From the NCBI GenBank assembly GCA_900175165.2, contig FWWN02000246.1, positions 1 to 64,000 of the forward strand: a stretch of DNA of 64,000 bases. Direction: 5' to 3'. Below are positions 57,813 through 64,000 of the stretch, piece by piece. The stretch's first letter is position 1. The number at the start of each line of letters is the position of its first letter. Position numbers and translations under genes: made by a program. The notes beneath the pieces are model-generated. The model was not told where the DNA came from. It saw only the letters and a list, made by a program, of their open reading frames with translations, and searched no databases. Source of the stretch: Rhizomucor pusillus. Taxonomy: Eukaryota; Mucoromycota; Mucoromycetes; Mucorales; Lichtheimiaceae.

Positions 57813-59439
57813 ATGAATACTGCAATGCCTTGGAAGAACAGCCCAGGGCAGCGCTCACACACTCTATTGCAGACAAGTACCATGCGATCTACCAGGGGCC
57901 GGCTCCTCTCATGTCGAGCCTTTTACTCGACAGAGCCAGTCAGTAGCAGTACTTCGCCCCAACCTACCCAAGATCAGCTGCCCCCATCCCTGCAACATCC
58001 CAAGCCCGACTCAAAACGCTCTTCTTCTGCTTACAACAACTACTTTACGCCACGCACAGACGATCGGCAGGGTCCATTGTTTACGGAAGAGACACGACGC
58101 CGTCTAGAGCGATTAAGACAGTTCCAGTTTCATCCCACAAATATACCAGATTCTCCTGACTTTGGCACAAACCAGTACATCAGTATAGACGAAGAGCTGA
58201 AACAGCAGCTGAAGAGCATAGTTTCTCGTTTCAATGCACCTATCCGGTATGCGTTTGCATACGGCAGCGGCGTTTTCCGTCAATCTGGTTACGACACCAA
58301 CAAGAAACCTATGATGGACTTTATCTTCGGTGTCTCGCATCCTGGTCACTGGCATGCACTCAACATGCAACAGAATCCCCACCACTACTCTGGTCTGCGT
58401 TGGCTGGGTTCCAGCACAGTGTCAATGTTGCAGGAAAAGGTCGGCGCTGGTGTCTACTTTAATCCTTACGTCGAAATCGATGGCATGGTAAGCCTAAATT
58501 GCGGAGATACACGTGAAATGGGAAAATGTGTTATTCACCCCACAAAATAAATAATAGATGATCAAGTACGGCGTAGTGTCGATCGATGCGCTGTGCAAGG
58601 ATTTGGTGGACTGGAACAGTCTGTATCTAGCTGGTCGGATGCACAAACCTGTGAGTGTCTCGAACATGTCAAGAGAGAAAAAGTGGCGTCATATACTTAT
58701 TCGTGTGATGTATTTACAGGTCAAGATATTGAGAGACGATGCTCGCGTCCGATTGGCGAACCAGGTCAACCTCACAGAAGCTGTTCGGGTTGCGCTCTTG
58801 ACACTCCCGGAAAAGTTTAGTGCCGAGGAACTGTTTGAGCGGATTGCGGGCATTAGCTACGTTGGCGACTTTAGAATGATCGTCGGCGAGAACCCTAACA
58901 AAGTCCGCAACATTGTTTCTGCTCAAAAGAACCATTTCCATCGCTTGTATTTCGGATTGTTGGATGATTTGCCCAATGTTGCTATCCTCAACAATGACCA
59001 GTATCAAGTAAGTTTGCTGCAGCTGATATAGATTAAAGTAAGGTCGACTCTAACGAGATTTTGCAGCAAAACCAAAACCCACATTTCCGTGGATTGATGG
59101 TTCAGAAACTACCCAGCACTCTTTACAAGAAGGTAGTGAATGAGCACCATTTGCATTGTTTACGCACAAAGCAACCTTTCCCCGAAGATAAGATTGAACT
59201 GCATCAGCAAATCGCTGTTTCACCCGAGCTCAACAAGTACATTGACACATGTAAGTTGTTGGTCATTATGCATCCATGCTAGATAAAGTCACTTATGAAG
59301 GGTCACTTTAGCTCTCCGGAGTATTATCGCTGGACCTGCGCTAACGCAGAGCATCAAGGGTATTCTCACTGCTGGTCCTGTGAAGACTACTCGGTATGCA
59401 TTCGAGAAACTGCTCAAATGGCAACAAGCAAAAAAGTGA
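57813..59439 (+). CDS. TAM41: Mitochondrial CDP-diacylglycerol synthase Tam41
   Basis: Five exons give 455 residues in frame: 57813-58487, 58558-58650, 58720-59007, 59067-59250 and 59312-59439. A basic, Ser/Thr-rich presequence (MRSTRGRLLSCRAFYSTEP) is followed by a disordered linker. The nucleotidyltransferase core has YAFAYGSGVFRQSGYD and PMMDFIFGVSHPGHWHALNM (the GS and D.D-type acidic residues), then NPHHYSGLRWLG and GAGVYFNPYVEIDG. The C-terminal SLRSIIAGPALTQSIKGILT with AGPVKTTRYAFEKL is the family's amphipathic tail. Tam41 makes CDP-diacylglycerol on the matrix side of the inner membrane, the first committed step to cardiolipin. The start is the first ATG of the frame; a shorter form from an internal Met is possible. 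Confidence 0.93.
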
Positions 59440-59564
59440 GAGAGATATAAAGAACAACGAATACATCCCTTTGTACAGAATAACCAGCATACCCATCCAA
59501 ACCCGACCATCCCTCTTTTTTCATTTTTCGTTCTCTCCTGTGGAATAAAAAGAGTTTGTAGTCG

Positions 59565-60351
59565 ATGCCGACGGAAACTGTTTTTATTGAATCATTGCAC
59601 GATAAAGCGCGCATAGAGACCCGTGTTACTTACAGCCCTGATGTCCAAAATCAACCAGCCATTGTCATTGCCCATCCATATGGACCTCTAGGTACAACCA
59701 TATCATTAGTTGACACCCGATTACTCAAATGCTCACAATGCCACCTGCAAGGTGGAAACTTTGTGAACAACGTTGTAGTCACTTTGCACAAGTATTTCGC
59801 TGAGAAAGGATACGTCGCTGCAAGTCTCAACTTTCGGCAAGTTCTCTCTGCAAGCCATTTCCATGCGTGATTATCGCTGCTGACTCGATAATAATAATTA
59901 CAGCGGCTGCGGTAATTCTGAAAAGCGTACTAGCTGGACAGGCATGCCTGAACGCGGCGATTACCAGGGTGTTATGAACTATGTCATCGATCGCTTTCAA
60001 CCTTCGCGTCTTGTCATTGCAGGATACTCGTTTGGCAGCATGGTAGCATCATCGATGCCACCACCTGATCGTATCCCATACAGTTTCCTGCTTGTCAGCT
60101 ACCCATTGTCGGTGCAGTGGGCTCTCGCGACGTTCAAGTCGACTTATTTCACGCAGCAATTCACCCAAGTGCTTAGTAACGGCAAAGCACTGTTTATTTA
60201 CGGCGACAGGGATCAGTTTACGGGCGTGCGGTCATACAAGAAGTTGGTATTCAAAGAGCCGTCCAAATCGATCGTGATCCCCGGTGCAGACCATTTTTGG
60301 TTTGGATACGAAGATGAACTTCGGGCGGCGTTGGACGCACATTTTGAATGA
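59565..60351 (+). CDS. Alpha/beta hydrolase (KANL3/Tex30-like small hydrolase)
   Basis: Three exons (59565-59691, 59752-59836 and 59904-60351) give 219 residues. The hydrolase fold shows IVIAHPYGPLGGNFVNNVV (oxyanion region), a nucleophile elbow GYSFGS (Ser), IYGDRDQFTG (Asp) and GADHFWFG (His). All three catalytic residues are therefore present and correctly ordered. The family resembles small dienelactone-hydrolase-like or Tex30-like proteins; the substrate is unknown. The second intron (59837-59903) uses a GC donor (TTTCG|GCAAGT) that is required to join NFR to GCGNSEKR. It lies 125 bases after TAM41 on the same strand. Confidence 0.85.
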
Positions 60352-60522
60352 TGAAATTTGCGCAGAAACGATCCATGGACTCGCTGGGATTATGATTTCA
60401 TCATCATCTGAAACACGATACATCTAAACCCTTCGTCACCGCGAGCATTCCTCTTCAATTTTCCTCTCTTCTTCTCCCCCTTCTTGTGTCCCTAATATCT
60501 ACTTCTTGTATACATATAAACA

Positions 60523-60837
60523 ATGGATCCTGGAGAATCATACTTGAAACGTCTCAAGGGTGTGCCCAATCTGATAGACGAAGACCCCTCCATCATCTCT
60601 CCTTCGCAGCAAAAGAATTATCTGGACATGTCGTGGCAGGAATTCAACAATCTGTTGAAGGAACGAGCCGAGAAGCTCCAAAAGCAGCAGCAGCGGGAAG
60701 GTGGCAAGGAAAGCAGCAGCAAGCGACGGCAGCCATCCTTGCCAGAAAATGCAGCCATCAGTAATCAACGGGAACCTGAAGCAAACTGGGATTCTGGAAC
60801 AGGATACCAAGATGAAGACCATGTACCGCATCATTAG
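60523..60837 (+). CDS. Small hydrophilic protein, unidentified
   Basis: A single-exon frame of 104 residues, MDPGESYLKRLKGVPNLIDE onward. The N-terminal half (DPSIISPSQQKNYLDMSWQE, FNNLLKERAEKL) looks like a conserved helix pair. The rest is Gln/Lys/Ser-rich. No domain was recognised. A good ATG context (AAACAATGG) and a CT-rich upstream tract support it as a gene. It converges on the F-BAR gene, with only 40 bases between stop codons. Confidence 0.6.
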   Translation: MDPGESYLKRLKGVPNLIDEDPSIISPSQQKNYLDMSWQEFNNLLKERAEKLQKQQQREGGKESSSKRRQPSLPENAAISNQREPEANWDSGTGYQDEDHVPHH

Positions 60838-60877
60838 TTAGTTTGCATTTAATTTATAATATAATTTTCCTTTGTTT

Positions 60878-63738
60878 TTACAAAGACCCCATAAAGTTGC
60901 CGGGGACCAAACCTCTGGTATTTACAGCAGCATTGTTGACACTGTGGACGATCTGGGCGTCCCACCATCCGTCTCGTTTCTTCTCGATGACTGCAAGTAT
61001 ATCGTCTTTTGAAAAACTGATCTCCGAGTCGATCTGCATAAGTAGCAGGGAATTTCAGTTTGTCGCTATCGAAAAAAGAATCCTAAAGAGATCGTTACCT
61101 TGGCGCCATAGCTCCACTGCGCTTGGACTACAGAGCAATAAATTTAGCACCGTCAAGGAAATAGCGCACAGAGTCTAACTTACCGTATTCAATGACAGGA
61201 GTTCCATCTTCCAGTGCCAATGCCGAAGTATGTCTCAAAGAAGAGCCCTTTTTATAGTGGTTGCTGTAAGAAGAAGTGAAAGAAGGGGCTGGAGGGGTAT
61301 ATGGAGTAACAGGCGAGGGCGATGTGGCAGGTGAATGGTACGAGTCCTTCGTAGGTGAAGGCTCTTCCTTTTTGTGGTGACTAAAAATGGCGAGGGAAAA
61401 CCGGTTTCGATCCTTGGTAGGCGATGACTTTTTCAGAAACGGAAACATTGCTGTGTGCTTGGATTTCTTTTTGTTACGCGTTGAACCTTTGTTGTTATTG
61501 CCGGCGGTATCTTCAGATGTTGATTTTTGTACATCCACGTCAACTTTCAACTGTGGTCGCTCTCGCTGCTGCTGCTGCTGTTCTGGAATATATACTTGGG
61601 AGGATCGGCGATGGTTTCTGTCCACATTGTATTTTGGTTCCTGTGGATACATTAGATTTAGAGGTTCAGTGGTATTTGTTTTGGCATATGCATTAGTGTC
61701 TACTAGAGTTTCTACAACAGTCATCCTTGTTGTTAGCATCTTTCCATGATTCCTCCGAGACCGGTACTAACCCAATGCTGGAGGACGATCGCGTATGGAT
61801 GGTAAGCGACGCATTTTGGGCTGATACCCAACCGGTGTCGTTCTTTGCCCAGTATCGTGCTCTTGTGTTATTACTACTGGACCCTCAGGCTGAGCATTCC
61901 GTGGTAACGATGGTAACGCTTTGTAGAATGGAGACGGCGTTGCTTCCCGTTCGATTCTAATCTCTCTTGAGTTTCTTGGTACTTGGTGCTGAACGCGCTT
62001 GTACACTTACGTTCTAGACTGCTGGTCATATTTTCTGTCGAGCTGCGCTGGTGTAACACTGCGATCTTGCTTTACCATTTCCGGCTATTTTAGAGGTACT
62101 CAAGTTGAGTATCACAGACAGCATTGACACAGCTCGTAGAACAATAGATTCACGCAAAAATCTAACCTTTGCATTCGGGCGCGCGTTGGGTAGCAGTTTT
62201 AGCTGTTCGTTAACGGAACGAAGTTCTTCATCGACGACGGGTATATTAATCTCTCGCACAACCCTGGGAGCAGAATCTGGATCAGGGTCGAAGAATGGGT
62301 TGTATGTTGGTATTTCTGGAATAACATTTGGTCAGGGACAGCTCTCTCCACACACAAACATGCACTGAGTAATTAGGCAGGTGTTTCCATACCGGGGATT
62401 ACACATCCTGTACTTTTTGTTCGGATGAAATTGTCCATATCTGCGATGACGTTCATATTTTCAAGCGAGACGCGTATACGTTCACAGGACTTTGGAATCA
62501 CACGTGGATTACTAACTGCAATAAACACCGAACAACCTAGTTGTGGCACTTACGTGGTCGCCGATTGTATATACGTTGGACACCATATTTGTGTACCTGC
62601 TTTCGATGTTAATGGCCGAGGAATTGCAGGAAAATGGCGATCAGTTTGCTACTTACGCTAACAATGTTGCGCTCGTGTAATTAAGCCTCTTCTCTTCTAA
62701 TGACTGAAACGTGTCACACGCCTTTTTCCAATCTTCTATCCAGTTCTTTGACACCGATTCCAGAATTCCAACCGCTAATTTGTATTCTTGATCTGCAAGA
62801 AAACAGTGTGACCCAGATCAGTCGTGAAACCACGCTTCCTTTTCGCTCCAAACTTGCCTACTGCGGCCTTTTTCTGTTCCGCCTAAGAATAGCAACCGCA
62901 ATCCATGTTTAGTGTTTATTCACTAGCGTTGGCAAAGCATCCATTTTACCTCGGCTAATTCCTCGTCGCTGTATTCCCGCCTTCGTAATCGCTCGTAATT
63001 TTCGCACTCGCTGATGTATGCTTGTTGTGCCTGTATACATTTGTTCGCATGAGTGTGTACTTAAGGGCAACTGTACGGATGTAATATACGTACCCTCTTG
63101 ACATTTTCGAGACGCATATATCGCAGATTTTGGACTTGATCGATGGATTCCATTGTCTGATTCATACTTTACATTTAGAAAAAAGTGTGCGCTGATCCAA
63201 CCCGTTCACGTCGAAGTTATGTACCTTTTTCCGCAGCGTTTTCTGCTCTTTAATAAAATTCGCCAACGGTGTTTCCAACAAATGGTGCATTTGCTGCGCG
63301 AGATCGATGTGCGCTCGCGCCGCCGCTTCCATAGCGACGGGCAAACTGCCGAGGGTTTCAAAGATGGTACTCTGCGAATCCTCGGCTTCGTTCAGATGAA
63401 TTTGTGATAGTTTTAACAATCGCTCTCCGTATTCTTGCTCGATTTGTGCTCTAACGAGACGGGAGGTTGGTTTTTCGACTACTACGCTGCGTCACCGACG
63501 ACGCACCTTTTCTCGAACATTTTTAATATCGTCTCGCACGTCCGTTTCGATCGTTGCATTCGGTCCTGAATCGTACTCAGGGCACTGTTATCCTCGGCCT
63601 GCATAGTCTCCCGATCAGTCGAAAATAAGGTCACTGTTGCGATGTCGAGCATACCCAGAAATAGTCGGCCATGCGGAGCGGCGGCGGCGTCGTCGTCCCG
63701 CTGGTGTCTTCTTGCCAACCAGGGTCTGTGTGGACCAT
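60878..63738 (-). CDS. F-BAR and SH3 protein (Cdc15/Hof1/Imp2-type)
   Basis: A multi-exon gene. Exon 1 (63738-63655) ends MADYFW and joins in phase to exon 2 (63598-63507), AEDNSALSTIQDRMQRSKRT, then to AQIEQEYGERLLKLSQIHLN. This is the start of an F-BAR domain (FCH signature: DYFW, R...K.C, I.EEYG..L.KL). Helices continue through LEDPLANFIKEQK-like LLETPLANFIKEQKTLRKKV and AQQAYISECENYERLRRREY. A Ser/Pro-rich linker with basic patches follows (61130-62000). The end is an SH3 domain, SYGAK then IDSEISFSKDDILAVIEKKR, DGWWDAQ, GLVPGNFMGSL, with stop at 60878-60880. Family members bend or stabilise plasma membrane at the division site and cortical actin. Internal exon borders between 61740 and 63000 were not all fixed. 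Confidence 0.85.
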
Positions 63739-64000
63739 TGCTGTGGGGTGGTAGAGGAGAAGAAAGGGGGGAGGGAGAAAAGACTTTCTACTAATTTGGC
63801 AGCCTAGTGAAGGAAAAAAGTGATGAGGGACACACTCGGAAAGCTTGTGCGACCCGTGCTTGGCCGCTTAACCTTTGGAACTTTTCCTAAAATGACATAA
63901 TGCTTATCGAATAGCAGGACTAGCAGGAAAAGAAATGAAGAGAGGTAACTATGCTACGTAGCCGAGGTGGAATCGATAATATGGATCGGTAACAAATAGC
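63739..64000. other. Upstream region of the F-BAR gene, nothing recognised
   Basis: This is presumably the promoter and 5' leader of the minus-strand F-BAR gene. It is purine-rich at 63755-63785 on the plus strand (a CT-rich tract on the coding strand), close to the start codon. No other feature was recognised. Confidence 0.45.

Overview
The window comes from a filamentous fungus, most likely an early-diverging one (Mucoromycota-like; this assignment is inference). Short introns of about 50-75 bases interrupt nearly every gene. Several genes are fungus-specific: the endocytic scaffold Sla1, the mitochondrial outer-membrane factor Mim1, and a myosin-motor chitin synthase. They sit beside families also found in animals but patchy in fungi, such as a folliculin-interacting protein and CENP-L. 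No bacterial operons, rRNA, tRNA or CRISPR arrays were seen.

Layout. 0.4-4.0 kb: a broken importin-7/8-like gene, followed by about 2.2 kb without a gene. 6.2-10.6 kb: a large GW/WG-repeat protein with a tandem CCHC zinc-knuckle tail, the most unusual gene here. 11-17 kb: a small membrane protein, OST5, MIM1, NKAP, ARP4 and a second broken reading frame. 17.3-22.3 kb: FNIP/Lst4 and a Leu5-type mitochondrial carrier. 23-28.4 kb: the myosin-motor chitin synthase. 29.2-30.4 kb: a secreted double-psi beta-barrel protein with a minisatellite-encoded linker. 31.5-35.8 kb: Doa10/MARCH6 E3 ligase. 36-38.6 kb: CENP-L and an F-box protein. 38.6-42.1 kb: a gene-poor stretch with an assembly gap and a repeat relic also found near 4.2 kb. 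42.1-50.4 kb: two unidentified proteins, NAF1, mL54 and SLA1. 50.8-60.8 kb: PRP18, a signal-peptide membrane protein, an acyl-CoA dehydrogenase, a methyltransferase, TAM41, an alpha/beta hydrolase and a small unknown. 60.9-63.7 kb: an F-BAR/SH3 protein.

The genes are ordinary eukaryotic neighbours rather than one pathway. Loose themes are mitochondrial biogenesis (MIM1, LEU5, mL54, TAM41, acyl-CoA dehydrogenase), cell-wall growth and cortical actin (chitin synthase, SLA1, F-BAR protein), RNA processing (NKAP, PRP18, NAF1, possibly the GW protein), and ER glycosylation/quality control (OST5, DOA10). Two tight divergent pairs (OST5/MIM1 and NAF1/mL54) are separated by only about 130 bases. Exon joins were worked out by hand from splice consensus and frame continuity. 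Where a full chain is listed, its length is an exact multiple of three. Five of about 60 placed introns use a GC donor.
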